A DNA stretch of 64,000 nucleotides from Paracoccus sp. MA (GCF_020990385.1 NZ_CP087599.1:372001-436000); one strand, 5' to 3'. Counted from the first letter of the stretch, positions 1 to 10,427 are shown. Made by a program: numbers and translations. Notes: generated by a model not told the origin, from the letters alone.

Positions 1-153
1 GATCGACACGCCCTCGTTCCTGCGAGTATAGACGTCGCGGGCGTTCATGATCGCCATTTCAGCGTCGGGCGCGTGCAGGCTGCCGACATGGCGGTGGTTC
101 AGCCCGTGCTGGCCCCGGATGAAGACCTCCCAGAGCGGCCATTCCTTGGACAT
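1..153 (-). CDS. paaB: PaaB, 1,2-phenylacetyl-CoA epoxidase subunit B (partial)
   Basis: Small structural subunit of the cytoplasmic multicomponent epoxidase that converts phenylacetyl-CoA to its ring-1,2-epoxide. Only the first 51 codons are in the window; the gene runs off the left edge. The peptide opens MSKEWPLWEVFIRG and continues with an HVGSLHAPDAEMAI stretch, both typical of PaaB. The ATG is the complement of 151-153. It lies 55 nt behind the paaA stop on the same strand, so it should be cotranscribed with paaA. The downstream subunits (paaC, paaD, paaE) are presumably beyond the edge. Confidence 0.9.
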   Translation of the reverse strand, partial: MSKEWPLWEVFIRGQHGLNHRHVGSLHAPDAEMAIMNARDVYTRRNEGVSI

Positions 154-208
154 GGTTCTCTCCCTAAACTTGGTTCTGCGACTGGCGCGTGTTCCTGGCG
201 ATGACGGG

Positions 209-1198
209 TTATTCGGCGGCCTGCGCCCGGCGGGCGGCGGCCTTCTCGGCATGGGCCATCAGCCCCTCGCGGAACCAGGCGCCGTCCTCCCAGGCCTTGA
301 CGCGGGCGCCCAGCCGGTCCTTGTTGCAAGGCCCGTTGCCGGCGATCACGTCGAAGAATTCCGACCAGTCCGGCTCGCTGAAATCGTAGCCGCCCTTTTC
401 CTCGTTCCATTTCAGGTTCGGGTCGGGCACGGTCAGGCCCAGATATTCCGCCTGTGGCACGGTCTGGTCGACGAATTTCTGCCGCAACTCGTCATTGGTG
501 TTCATCTTGATCTTCCACGCCATCGACTGCGCGGAATGCACCGAGTCCTTGTCGGACGGCCCGAACATCATCAGCGCCGGATACCAAAGCCGGTTCAGCG
601 CATCCTGCGCCATGCGCTTCTGCGCCGGCGTGCCCTGCGCCATCTTCATCATGATGGCATAGCCCTGGCGCTGGTGGAACGACTCCTCCTTGCAGATGCG
701 GATCATGGCGCGGGAATAGGGGCCGTAGCTGGTCCTTTGCAGCGGCACCTGGTTCATGATCGCCGCGCCGTCGACCAGCCAGCCCACCGCGCCCATGTCC
801 GCCCAGGTCAGCGTCGGGTAGTTGAAGATCGAGGAATATTTCATCTTGCCGGCGTGCAGCAGTTCCATCAGCTCGTCGCGCGAGACGCCCAGCGTCTCGG
901 CCGCCGAATAGAGATAGAGCCCGTGCCCGGCCTCGTCCTGCACCTTGGCCAAGAGGATCGCCTTGCGCTCCAGCGTGGGCGCGCGGGTGATCCAGTTGCC
1001 CTCGGGCAGCTGGCCGACGATCTCGCTATGCGCGTGCTGGCCGATCTGGCGGATCAGCGTCTTGCGATAGCCCTCGGGCATCCATTCCTTGGGCTCGATC
1101 TTCTCGCCGCGGTCGATGCGCTCCTGGAAGGCAAGCTCCTCGGGCGTCATCTCCTCGCGGGTCTTGGCGCCTTCGGATTTCACAAGCTGGGCATACAT
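209..1198 (-). CDS. paaA: PaaA, catalytic subunit of 1,2-phenylacetyl-CoA epoxidase
   Basis: Diiron catalytic subunit of the phenylacetyl-CoA epoxidase, the first oxygen-dependent step after phenylacetate activation; acts in the cytoplasm. 329 residues, the normal length. Ferritin-like diiron ligand motifs are visible: DEAGH (E-x-x-H) in the first half and KEESFH (E-x-x-H) further on. An in-frame upstream extension exists, but the start [11 protein letters not shown] at 1198 matches the family and leaves only 19 nt to the thiolase gene ahead of it. Neighbours paaJ and paaB on the same strand support the assignment. Confidence 0.93.
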   Translation of the reverse strand: MYAQLVKSEGAKTREEMTPEELAFQERIDRGEKIEPKEWMPEGYRKTLIRQIGQHAHSEIVGQLPEGNWITRAPTLERKAILLAKVQDEAGHGLYLYSAAETLGVSRDELMELLHAGKMKYSSIFNYPTLTWADMGAVGWLVDGAAIMNQVPLQRTSYGPYSRAMIRICKEESFHQRQGYAIMMKMAQGTPAQKRMAQDALNRLWYPALMMFGPSDKDSVHSAQSMAWKIKMNTNDELRQKFVDQTVPQAEYLGLTVPDPNLKWNEEKGGYDFSEPDWSEFFDVIAGNGPCNKDRLGARVKAWEDGAWFREGLMAHAEKAAARRAQAAE

Positions 1199-1217
1199 GG
1201 CTGGATCCTCCCCTGGA

Positions 1218-2423
<1,206 letters not shown>

Positions 2424-2465
2424 GCTCTCTCCCTTTTGCTGGCAAAGCCGGTGATTCTCCAATTC

Positions 2466-2511
2466 ACCGACCGGTTGGTCAGTTTATACATGGCAAAACA
2501 TCACAAAGGAA
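2466..2511 (-). promoter_or_regulatory. Putative paaJAB promoter with TetR-type operator
   Basis: Between paaX and paaJ. Read on the minus strand there is a TATAAA -10 (complement of 2483-2488), a weak TTCCTT -35 (complement of 2506-2511) at 17-nt spacing, and 3 nt past the -10 the palindrome ACCGACCGGTTGGT (2466-2479, one mismatched pair). ACCGACCGGT-type palindromes are typical of TetR-family operators, including the PaaR type described in other proteobacteria. PaaX is not a TetR protein, so a second regulator may act here. The promoter call is by eye. Confidence 0.5.
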
Positions 2512-2569
2512 GAAAATTATTCAGGTGTCTTGTAATGTTTTGGCAAAGAATGAAAAAAGAGGCGTAAAT

Positions 2570-3424
2570 TCAACGGTCTGCTTCTGACAGATCGGCCAGC
2601 CGCTCCTGGCTTTCGGGCGTCTGGCCGGGCAGGAAGCCGTCGCTGCCCTCGAAATGCGCGGCGATCCAGCGCTCGGCCGCCGGGGTCAGCCGCCGGTAGA
2701 GATCGCGAAACAGCGCCCGCGCCTCGTGCCCCTTCCAGTCGCCGGGCAGGGCGGCCTGCGGCAGGCGCGGGTCGCGCAGCAGCACGCCGCGATAGTCGTG
2801 GACCAGCAGCAGCCGGGCGATCAGCGCCGTCTCGTCCGAGGGCGCCGCCCCCGCCTCGGCCAGCGGTGCAAAGCGCGCCAGCAGGTCGAGATAGCGCCGG
2901 TGCAGCGCCGAAAGGTCCCAGAACTGGCCGATCCGGCCCAGCTCGGCCGGGTCCGCGGCCGGGAACAGCAGCGCGCCCTCGGGGACCGGCTGGCCGCGGT
3001 CGGGGCGGATGAACACCGCCCCGCCCATATGTCCCATGCGCTGGCGGCGGGCCTCGTCCTCGGCCAGGGCGGGGGCATGCAGGATCTGCCAGCCGCGCGC
3101 CGGCACCTCGGCCCGGTAAAGCAGCCCCGCCGCCTGATCGAATTCCCGCTGGGCCGAGGCGTCCAGCCGGTAATAGCTGCGCCGGCCCAGCCGCTCGCCC
3201 CGCAGGCGGTGGGCGGCGACCAGCCGGGACACGGCGGTGCGCACCAGCGATTCGTTGATGCCGACGCGGCCGCAGACCTCGATCAGCGTCCCGGTCCACA
3301 GCACGCCGCCGCGCGGCACGACCACATCGCCATAGACGGTGACGATGAACGCGGCCGAGCGCAGCTCCATGCCCTGCAAAATCCCGTCGATCAGCCCACG
3401 CTCGGCCGTCCCGCCTTGCCGCAT
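2570..3424 (-). CDS. paaX: PaaX-family phenylacetate repressor
   Basis: Transcriptional regulator of 284 residues. In the known family PaaX represses paa operons and is released by phenylacetyl-CoA. The N-terminal winged-helix half reads VVVPRGGVLWTGTLI, then SLVRTAVSRLVAAHRLRGER, and the C-terminal half carries the PaaX effector region (VLLRDPRLPQAALPGDW). The ATG at 3424 is preceded by GGGGGAAAC. It lies just upstream of paaJAB on the same strand and is divergent from phaC. An in-frame methionine at the MELRSAAF position is an alternative start 18 codons further in. Confidence 0.85.
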   Translation of the reverse strand: MRQGGTAERGLIDGILQGMELRSAAFIVTVYGDVVVPRGGVLWTGTLIEVCGRVGINESLVRTAVSRLVAAHRLRGERLGRRSYYRLDASAQREFDQAAGLLYRAEVPARGWQILHAPALAEDEARRQRMGHMGGAVFIRPDRGQPVPEGALLFPAADPAELGRIGQFWDLSALHRRYLDLLARFAPLAEAGAAPSDETALIARLLLVHDYRGVLLRDPRLPQAALPGDWKGHEARALFRDLYRRLTPAAERWIAAHFEGSDGFLPGQTPESQERLADLSEADR

Positions 3425-3555
3425 GTTTCCCCCGTCGCCTGCAACCGGACCATAGAACCCGGGAAAGCGGCCCTGCGCAATGCGGCTTGGCCGTCGGGGC
3501 CCCGACGGGCCGAGGTCACGCTCTTTGGCCCAGGTGCCCGGAAAACCCGGCCGTC

Positions 3556-3569
3556 TTGACCTGAATCAA
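3556..3569. promoter_or_regulatory. FNR/CRP-family box (TTGA-N6-TCAA)
   Basis: TTGACCTGAATCAA, an inverted repeat fitting the FNR-family consensus TTGA-N6-TCAA, sits 109 nt upstream of the phaC start. The left half (TTGAC) is NNR-like and the right half (ATCAA) is FnrP-like. It suggests oxygen or nitric-oxide control of the phaC/P-type ATPase pair; the divergent paaX start is 132 nt away. Two nearby TTGAC motifs (3556 and 3582) could also act as -35 elements. Confidence 0.55.
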
Positions 3570-3677
3570 CGCTGTGCCGGATTGACATCCGCAGGATGGC
3601 GCACAAATCCCCCTAAGACGCGTGGCAGGATCGCGGCAGCAACAGCCATCCCGCCAAGAGCCGCCGCAGGAGACGCC

Positions 3678-5480
3678 ATGGACAAGCCCGCCCCCGCCCT
3701 GCCCCCTGCCCCGGCCGCGGACCTGCCGCCGGTCGCCCGGATCGAGACGCTGGGCAGCGAGGTGTTCCGCACCTTCGACCGCATGCGCGAGGCGATGCTG
3801 GGCCAGTTCACCGGCGGCCTGTCGCCCGCGGCCCTGACCCTGGCCCTGCAGGACTGGACCATGCATCTGGCCGCCGCCCCCGGCAAGCGGCTGGAGCTGA
3901 TGGACAAGGCGAACCGCAAGGCGGCGCGGCTTCTGTCCCATCTCGCCGCGCTTTGCGTGGATCGCGAAGCAGCGGCCTGCATCGAGCCGCTGCCCGGCGA
4001 CTATCGCTTTGCCGCCGAGGGCTGGAAGAAGCCGCCCTTCAGCATCTGGGCGCAGGCCTTCCTGCTGCAGCAGCAATGGTGGCACAACGCCACGCATGAG
4101 GTTCCGGGCGTCAATCCGCATCACGAGGAGATCGTCTCTTTCACCGCGCGGCAGATCCTCGACGTGTTCTCGCCCTCGAACCTGCCCTTCACCAATCCCG
4201 AGGTGATCGCCCGCACCCTGGAGACCGGCGGCACCAACCTGCTGGCCGGCATGCGCAACTGGTCCGAGGACGTGCTGCGCATGGCGACCGGCCAGCCGCC
4301 GGTGGGGACCGAGGATTTCACGGTCGGCAAGGACGTCGCGGTCACGCCCGGCAAGGTGGTCTATCGCAACCACCTGATCGAGCTGATCCAATACGCCCCC
4401 GCCACCAGGACGGTGCTGGCCGAGCCGATCCTGATCGTGCCGGCCTGGATCATGAAATACTACATCCTGGACCTCTCGCCGCAGAACTCGCTGATCCGGC
4501 ATCTGGTGGCGCAGGGCCATACGGTCTTCTGCATCTCGTGGCGCAACCCGCAGGCCGAGGACCGCGACCTGACGCTGGACGATTACCGGCGGATGGGCGT
4601 TATGGCGGCGCTGGAGGCGATCAAAGCCATCCTGCCGCAGCGCAGGGTCCATGCCGTGGGCTATTGCCTGGGCGGCACGCTGCTGTCGATCGCCGCCGCC
4701 GACATGGCGCATGACGATGACGACGACCGGCTGGCCAGCCTGACGCTGCTGGCGGCGCAGACCGATTTCAGCGAGCCCGGGGAACTGGCGCTGTTCATCG
4801 ACCACAGCCAGGTGAACCTGCTGGAAAGCATGATGTGGAACCGCGGCTACCTGTCGGCCGACCAGATGGCGGGGGCGTTCCAGCTTCTGCGCTCGAACGA
4901 CCTGATCTGGTCGCGCATGGTGCACGACTACCTGATGGGCGAGCGGCGGCCGATGATCGACCTGATGGCCTGGAACGCGGATTCGACGCGCATGCCCTAT
5001 CGCATGCATGCCGAATACCTGAAGCGGCTTTACCTGGACAACGAGCTGGCCGCCGGGCGCTTCATGGTCGAGGGCCGGCCCGCGGCGATCCAGAACATCC
5101 GCGTCCCGATGTTCGTCGTCGGCACCGAGCGCGACCATGTCGCGCCCTGGCGCTCGGTCTTCAAGATCCATTACCTCAGCAATACCGCGCTGACCTTCGT
5201 GCTGACCAGCGGCGGCCACAATGCCGGCATCGTCAGCGAGCCCGGGCGGCCGCATCGCCGCTATCGCATCGCCCTGCGCGAGGCCGGCGGCCGCTGCCGC
5301 AGCGCCGACACCTGGGCCGAGACCGCCGAGGCCCGTCCCGGATCGTGGTGGGAGGCCTGGACCGAATGGCTGGCCGCGCATTCGGCGGCCCGACGCGTCG
5401 CCGCCCCCGGCATGGGCGCGCCGGCCAAGGGCTATGTGCCGCTGGCCGAGGCGCCGGGGACCTATGTCCTGCAGCGATAG
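3678..5480 (+). CDS. phaC: Class I poly(3-hydroxyalkanoate) synthase PhaC
   Basis: Polymerises (R)-3-hydroxyacyl-CoA into polyhydroxyalkanoate on the granule surface. 600 residues, the class I length. An N-terminal PhaC domain precedes an alpha/beta-hydrolase core with the lipase-like box GYCLGG holding nucleophile C330. D486 (GTERDHVAPW) and H514 (SGGHNAGIV) complete the triad. ATG 3678 has an AGGAG at good spacing; upstream in-frame starts lie in non-conserved sequence. It is followed 105 nt later by a P-type ATPase on the same strand and preceded by an FNR-type box, so it may respond to low oxygen. No phasin, phaA or phaB is nearby. Confidence 0.93.
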   Translation: MDKPAPALPPAPAADLPPVARIETLGSEVFRTFDRMREAMLGQFTGGLSPAALTLALQDWTMHLAAAPGKRLELMDKANRKAARLLSHLAALCVDREAAACIEPLPGDYRFAAEGWKKPPFSIWAQAFLLQQQWWHNATHEVPGVNPHHEEIVSFTARQILDVFSPSNLPFTNPEVIARTLETGGTNLLAGMRNWSEDVLRMATGQPPVGTEDFTVGKDVAVTPGKVVYRNHLIELIQYAPATRTVLAEPILIVPAWIMKYYILDLSPQNSLIRHLVAQGHTVFCISWRNPQAEDRDLTLDDYRRMGVMAALEAIKAILPQRRVHAVGYCLGGTLLSIAAADMAHDDDDDRLASLTLLAAQTDFSEPGELALFIDHSQVNLLESMMWNRGYLSADQMAGAFQLLRSNDLIWSRMVHDYLMGERRPMIDLMAWNADSTRMPYRMHAEYLKRLYLDNELAAGRFMVEGRPAAIQNIRVPMFVVGTERDHVAPWRSVFKIHYLSNTALTFVLTSGGHNAGIVSEPGRPHRRYRIALREAGGRCRSADTWAETAEARPGSWWEAWTEWLAAHSAARRVAAPGMGAPAKGYVPLAEAPGTYVLQR

Positions 5481-5585
5481 CCTGCCGCTGCGGCATTCCC
5501 GACGCCGGGCGCCCCGACGCATTGAACTGGCCGGCGAATGCCTGCAAACACGATAGGCGACGGGAAACTGCCGAAGGAGAGCCGC

Positions 5586-8285
5586 ATGAAGCCCGCCGAT
5601 ATCGCGCCGGAACAGGGCGCATGGCATGCCCGCAGCGGCGAAGAAACCTGCATCGCGCTGGCGACCGGCCTCGACGGGCTCAGCCGCGACGAGGCCGCGC
5701 GGCGGCTGGAACGCTTCGGCCCGAACGCGCTGCCGCCGGCCGCCCGCACCCATCCGGTGCTGCGCTTCCTGGCGCAGTTCAACAATGCGCTGATCTATTT
5801 CCTGCTTTCGGCGGCGGTGGCGGCGATAACGCTGGGCCATGTCATCGACGGTGCGGTGATCGTCGTGGTGGTGCTGATCAACGCCATCGTCGGCTTCATC
5901 CAGGAGGGCAAGGCCGAACGCGCGCTGGACGCGATCCGCGACATGATCGCCCCGCATGCCGTCGTGGTGCGCGAGGGCGAGCGGCACACCCTCGACACCC
6001 GCGAGATCGTGCCCGGCGACATCGTGGTGATCGAGGCCGGCGACAAGGTGCCCGCCGACCTGCGCCTGCTGCGGGCGCGCGGGCTCAGCGCCGACGAGGC
6101 GATCCTGACCGGGGAATCCGTCCCCGCCGAAAAGACCGAGCCGCCGGTGGCGCCCGACGCCGCGCTTGGCGACCGCGCGCCGATCCTGCATTCCGGCACG
6201 CTGGTCACCTCGGGCCAGGGCATCGGCGTCGCGGTGGCGACCGGCGCGCAGACCGAGATCGGCCGCATCTCGGGCATGATCGGCACGGTGCAGACCCTGA
6301 CCACGCCGCTTCTGCGCCAGATCAACGCCTTCGGCACCCGCTTCACCTGGTTCGCGATCGCCACGGGGGCGCTGCTTTTCGCCTTCGCCACCGTGTTCCG
6401 GGGTTACGACTGGCTCGACGCGCTGATGGTGGTTGTGGCGCTGGCCGTCGGCGTGGTGCCCGAGGGGCTGCCCGCCGTCATCACCATCACCCTTGCCATC
6501 GGCGTGCGCCGCATGGCCGCCCGCAACGCCGTGGTGCGCCGCCTGCCGGCGGTCGAGACGCTGGGCGCCACCTCGGTGATCTGCTCGGACAAGACCGGCA
6601 CGCTGACCCGCAACGAAATGACCGTGCGCCATCTGGTGACCGCCGCCAGCGTGACCGAGATCTCGGGCCTGGGCTATGCGCCTGAGGGCCGGTTCCAGGC
6701 CCCGGAAGGCAGCGAGCCCGCGCCCGAACCCGAGCGCGACGCGCTGATCCGCGCCGGCCTGCTTTGCAACGACGCGCGGCTGGTGGAACGCGACGGCCAC
6801 TGGACCGTGCTGGGCGACCCGATGGAGGGCGCGCTGGTCGCCACCGCCGCCAAATCCGGCCTGCACCCGGAGACCGAGCGGGCGCTGTGGCGGCGGCTGG
6901 ACGAAATCCCCTTCGACGCGCAGCACCGCTTCATGGCCACGCTGCACGACGATCCGCAGGGCGGAAGGCGCATCTTTGTCAAGGGGGCGCCCGAGCGGGT
7001 GCTGGCCATGTGCGCGACGCAGGCGAGCGGCGGCACCCCCCTGCCCCTGGATCCCGGCTACTGGCAGGCCCGCATCGATGCCTGCGCCGCGGGCGGCGAG
7101 CGCGTGCTGGGCTTTGCCACCCTTGCCGTCGGCCCCGAGACCGAGCGGCTGGGCTTCGACATGGTCGAGACCGGGCTGACCTTCCTGGGCCTTGCCGGCT
7201 TCATCGACCCGCCACGCGACGAGGCCATCGCCGCGGTGGCCGAATGCCGCTCGGCCGGGATCGCCATCAAGATGATCACCGGCGACCACAAGGGCACGGC
7301 AGCGGCCATCGCCCGCCAGCTCGCCATCGCCGACGATCCGAAGGTGCTGGAGGGCGCCGCGCTGGACGGCATGCCGGACGAAACCCTGCGCCGGGTGGTC
7401 GAGGAGGTCAGCGTCTTCGCCCGCGCCACGCCCGAGCACAAGCTGCGCATCGTCGACGCGCTGCAGGCGAACGGCCATATCGTCGCCATGACCGGCGACG
7501 GGGTGAACGACGCGCCGGCGGTCAAGCAGGCGGATGTCGGCGTCGCCATGGGCCGCAAGGGCACCGAAGCCGCCAAGGAGGCGGCGCAGATGGTGCTGCT
7601 CGACGACAATTTCGCCTCGATCGTCGCCGCCGTGCACGAAGGGCGCACCGTCTACGACAACATCCGCAAGGTGATCGGCTGGACCCTGCCCACCAATGGC
7701 GGCGAGGTGCTCTGCGTGATCCTGGCCATCCTGCTGGGCCTGACGCTGCCGATGACGCCGGTGCAGATCCTGTGGATCAACATGATCCTGACCGTCACCC
7801 TGGGGCTGGTCCTGGCCTTCGAGCCGCCCGAGCCGGATGTGATGAACCGACCGCCCCGGCCGCGCGACGCGCCGATCCTGTCGCGCTTCCTGGTCTGGCG
7901 CATCGGTTTCGTGTCCGTCCTGTTCATGCTGGGGGCCTTCGGCATCTTCGCCTATGCCGGCATGCGCGGCTATGGGATCGAAGGAGCCCGCGCCATGGTC
8001 GTCAACACGGTGGTGGTGATGGAGATCTTCTACCTGTTCAACGTGCGCTACCTGCACCGCAGCTCGTTCAGCCTGATCGGCGCCATGGGCACGCCGGCGG
8101 TTCTGGGGGCGATCGCGGTGGTGGTCGCGGCGCAGCTGCTCTTCACCTATGCGCCCTTCATGCACGAGCTGTTCGACAGCGCCCCGGTGGCGCCGGCCGA
8201 CGGGCTGGTGATCCTGCTGATCGGCTTTGCCACGATGGTGATCCTGGAGGTCGAGAAGGCGCTGACGCGGCGGGCCATGCTCTGA
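5586..8285 (+). CDS. P2-type cation-transporting ATPase
   Basis: Inner-membrane ion pump of 899 residues. Order of motifs: N-terminal cation_ATPase_N region (GLSRDEAARRLERFGPNALP), first membrane pair, actuator loop with TGES (LTGESVPAEK), PEGLP in M4, phosphorylation site DKTGTLT (D335), nucleotide-binding domain, hinge MTGDGVNDAP, then the C-terminal membrane helices. This is the P2 (Ca/Na/H-like) architecture; it lacks the CPC or heavy-metal domains of P1B pumps, so a hard cation is likely but the ion cannot be read. ATG 5586 follows GAAGGAG. Its place behind phaC and an FNR box resembles oxygen-limitation gene sets of other alphaproteobacteria (inference). Confidence 0.88.
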   Translation: MKPADIAPEQGAWHARSGEETCIALATGLDGLSRDEAARRLERFGPNALPPAARTHPVLRFLAQFNNALIYFLLSAAVAAITLGHVIDGAVIVVVVLINAIVGFIQEGKAERALDAIRDMIAPHAVVVREGERHTLDTREIVPGDIVVIEAGDKVPADLRLLRARGLSADEAILTGESVPAEKTEPPVAPDAALGDRAPILHSGTLVTSGQGIGVAVATGAQTEIGRISGMIGTVQTLTTPLLRQINAFGTRFTWFAIATGALLFAFATVFRGYDWLDALMVVVALAVGVVPEGLPAVITITLAIGVRRMAARNAVVRRLPAVETLGATSVICSDKTGTLTRNEMTVRHLVTAASVTEISGLGYAPEGRFQAPEGSEPAPEPERDALIRAGLLCNDARLVERDGHWTVLGDPMEGALVATAAKSGLHPETERALWRRLDEIPFDAQHRFMATLHDDPQGGRRIFVKGAPERVLAMCATQASGGTPLPLDPGYWQARIDACAAGGERVLGFATLAVGPETERLGFDMVETGLTFLGLAGFIDPPRDEAIAAVAECRSAGIAIKMITGDHKGTAAAIARQLAIADDPKVLEGAALDGMPDETLRRVVEEVSVFARATPEHKLRIVDALQANGHIVAMTGDGVNDAPAVKQADVGVAMGRKGTEAAKEAAQMVLLDDNFASIVAAVHEGRTVYDNIRKVIGWTLPTNGGEVLCVILAILLGLTLPMTPVQILWINMILTVTLGLVLAFEPPEPDVMNRPPRPRDAPILSRFLVWRIGFVSVLFMLGAFGIFAYAGMRGYGIEGARAMVVNTVVVMEIFYLFNVRYLHRSSFSLIGAMGTPAVLGAIAVVVAAQLLFTYAPFMHELFDSAPVAPADGLVILLIGFATMVILEVEKALTRRAML

Positions 8286-8292
8286 GGGACCG

Positions 8293-8316
8293 GGCCGGCG
8301 GACCAAGACGCCGGCC
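8293..8316. terminator. Hairpin between convergent ATPase and phosphoribosyltransferase genes
   Basis: Perfect 8-bp arms GGCCGGCG and CGCCGGCC around an 8-nt loop, just after the ATPase stop and before the end of the convergent gene. No U-tract follows on either strand, so it may be a weak or factor-assisted bidirectional terminator. Confidence 0.4.
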
Positions 8317-8338
8317 GGCTCCGAGATTGCGGGCGCGC

Positions 8339-8986
8339 TCAGCCGTTGCCGGCATTGGCACGCGCCAGGATCCGCGTCACCTCGGCATCGCTGACCTGCT
8401 CGAAGTCGCGGTAATACAGCCCGACGGCGTGGAACGGCTCGGGGGTGCCAAGGCAGACCACCGCATCGGCCTCGGCCCGGATGTCCCGCAGCGCATCCGC
8501 CGGGGCCACCGGAACGGCCACGATCACCCGCGTGGCGCCGGATCGCGCCAGCGCCCGCAGCGCGACGCGCATCGTCGCCCCCGTGGCGACGCCGTCATCG
8601 ACCACGATGACGGTGCGGCCGCGGATCTCGGGCGGCGGACGGTCGCCGCGGTAAAGCTGCCGCCGCCGGGCGATTTCGCGGATCTGCCGGGCCTCCTCCG
8701 CCGCGACATGTTCAGGCGTCGCGCCGGTCGCGGCAACGAGCCGGTCGTTGAGCAGCAGCTGCGGGGGCGAGCCGTCCACCACCGCCCCGATGGCGAGCTC
8801 CGGCTGGCCCGGTGCGCCGATCTTGCGCACCAGGATCACATCCAGCGGGGCGCCAAGCGCCCGCGCGACCTCATAGCCGACGGGCACTCCGCCGCGCGGC
8901 AAGGCCAGGACCAGCAGCGGCTCGTCCCGTTGCCCGGCCAAGGCGGCGGCAAGCTGCCGGCCCGCATCAACGCGATCTGCGAACAT
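8339..8986 (-). CDS. Phosphoribosyltransferase-domain protein
   Basis: 215-residue type I phosphoribosyltransferase fold. The PRPP-binding loop VIVVDDGVATGAT is intact, and the N-terminal LALPRGGVPVGYEVA and VRKIGAPGQPELAIGAV segments match the stand-alone family often annotated as predicted phosphoribosyltransferase or erythromycin-esterase-linked PRTase. The substrate is unknown. Start MFADRVDAG at 8986 has GGGG just upstream; a longer in-frame extension (MAAEGTF) is possible. It converges with the P-type ATPase. Such PRTases often occur beside low-oxygen or stress genes, which fits this locus but does not give a reaction. Confidence 0.8.
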   Translation of the reverse strand: MFADRVDAGRQLAAALAGQRDEPLLVLALPRGGVPVGYEVARALGAPLDVILVRKIGAPGQPELAIGAVVDGSPPQLLLNDRLVAATGATPEHVAAEEARQIREIARRRQLYRGDRPPPEIRGRTVIVVDDGVATGATMRVALRALARSGATRVIVAVPVAPADALRDIRAEADAVVCLGTPEPFHAVGLYYRDFEQVSDAEVTRILARANAGNG

Positions 8987-9424
8987 CCCCGCCCCTTTCC
9001 CGGTGATCCGCAGCAGAAAACCCGCCATCCGCCGGAATGTTCCTTCGGCCGCCACAGGCTGGCCCGGCCAGAATGCGGCATGAGCGCCCCCGGCTATGCC
9101 ATCGCGGCTCCGCCATGCCCGTCCAGGATATGGCTTGCTGGCGGCAGGCTTGCAGCCGCGCCCGTCCGGTGTGGAGCGAGCTTTTCGCCTGAAATCGGCT
9201 GAAACGCGCCAATGCCAAGGTGCAAAGCTGTAAACCGCATTATGCAGATGTTCTGCGGATTATACCTGGCTTATAGTTGTATTTCCTTTAAATTATCGAC
9301 AAGCTGAAAATACCTTGAAAAGGGTGCTGAACCCCGGCCGGCAGCCGATGGCGGGTCAGCCAGAAAGGGGGCGTGCCGGCTATTCGGCAAGCCTCGCTTA
9401 CAGGTTTCTTGCATGCGCCCGCCG
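8987..9424. other. Intergenic region, no gene seen
   Basis: About 440 bp with no convincing reading frame. Its one distinctive part is AT-rich, 9230-9320. On the minus strand this contains a TATAAT (complement of 9259-9264) that could serve the phosphoribosyltransferase gene, but no matching -35 was found. A small palindrome GCAGA-TGT-TCTGC lies at 9244-9256. Confidence 0.4.
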
Positions 9425-9448
9425 GGAAATTGCCAGTTGGCAATTTCC
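9425..9448. repeat. parS-like palindrome, copy 1
   Basis: Arms GGAAATTGCCA and TGGCAATTTCC separated by GT, ending 1 nt before the parB stop codon. A perfect version lies at 13237-13260 on the other side of the replicon. Position next to parAB and exact pairing make it the best centromere (parS) candidate for this ParB. It could also fold in RNA as a terminator at the end of the parAB transcript. Confidence 0.6.
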
Positions 9449-9449
9449 A

Positions 9450-10427
9450 TCAGCCGCCGAACTGGCGCTGCAGGAATTCGTGAAACGCCGCCTGCAGCTC
9501 CTCGTGGCCGATGTCCTGGCGGAACTCCAGCCGGATCTTGCGGCCGCGCCGGGTGACGGTCAGTCCGCCCTTGGGGCCACCGGTTCCGATCACCTCGCCC
9601 TCGCCCTCGGCCTGCGGCTTCGGGCCGAGCGCCGCGGCCTTCAGCCGCGCCAGCACCTGCGGCACCGCTAGGAATGCCCCCTGCCCTGCCCGGGCGGCGG
9701 CCTGCTCGGCGCCGATGGCGGCCGCCTCGGCCAGCACCTTGTCCTCGGCATCCTGCAGCAAGGGCCGCAAGCTGCGCGCATGCAGCTCTTTCAGGTCGGT
9801 GATCTGCGGCCAGGCATCGACCACCACACGCGGCAAGCGCGCGAGATAGAGATAGCGCGAGAGCCAGGCTTCCGAGACCTCAAGCCGGGCCGCCATCGCC
9901 TTCTGCTTGCCGCCGTAATAAAGTTCGAGCGCCTGCAGATAGTCCCGCGCCCGCTCGTAATCGCTCAGATCGGCGCGGTCGCGGTTCTCGATATCGGCCA
10001 GGCGAAAGGCCTCTTCATCGGTCAGGTCGCGGATCTCGATGAGATAGCGGAATTGCGGATAGTTGTTGGCGCGCAGCCAGCTGACGGCGAAATGCCGGCG
10101 GGCGCCGCAGATCACCTCGTATTCCGCCCCCTGCCCCGGCGGCAGCTTGCGCACGACGGCGGGAAATTCCTGCTGGCCCTGGGCCTTGAGGCTGTCGATC
10201 AGGTCCCGGCAGTTCTCCTCGGTCAGCAGCTCATAGGCGCGGTTGTGGCGCGCCCACATCACGCAGCTGTCCGGATCCACCCAGCGCAGCACCTTTTCCT
10301 CGCGCTCGCCGCTCTCCGACAGCGCATTCTGCCGTTTGAGGAACCGCGCGCCGCCGCGGTCGGGCGATTCCGGGACCGAGAGATCCTTCAGCACGTCGTC
10401 GAAGATCGCATCATGGCGCTTGCTCAC
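9450..10427 (-). CDS. parB: ParB-family plasmid partition protein
   Basis: Centromere-binding partition protein of 325 residues. The N-terminal ParB/Spo0J domain carries EVICGARRHFAVSWLR, the GxxRR arginine patch now known to bind CTP. A central helix-turn-helix follows (KQKAMAARLEVSEAWLSRYL) and the C-terminus is a likely dimerisation region. ATG at 10427 overlaps the parA stop by 4 nt (ATGA), so the two are translationally coupled. Two matching palindromes at 9425 and 13237 are candidate binding sites. It belongs to the RepB/ParB type used by alphaproteobacterial plasmids; no repC follows, so this is not a repABC operon. Confidence 0.9.
   Translation of the reverse strand: MSKRHDAIFDDVLKDLSVPESPDRGGARFLKRQNALSESGEREEKVLRWVDPDSCVMWARHNRAYELLTEENCRDLIDSLKAQGQQEFPAVVRKLPPGQGAEYEVICGARRHFAVSWLRANNYPQFRYLIEIRDLTDEEAFRLADIENRDRADLSDYERARDYLQALELYYGGKQKAMAARLEVSEAWLSRYLYLARLPRVVVDAWPQITDLKELHARSLRPLLQDAEDKVLAEAAAIGAEQAAARAGQGAFLAVPQVLARLKAAALGPKPQAEGEGEVIGTGGPKGGLTVTRRGRKIRLEFRQDIGHEELQAAFHEFLQRQFGG

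Noticed and set aside
3516..8306. Minus-strand open frame of about 1600 codons opposite phaC and the P-type ATPase
   Set aside because: Its product is a low-complexity string rich in H, R, G and Q, typical of the antisense of GC-rich genes; the plus-strand genes carry all catalytic motifs.
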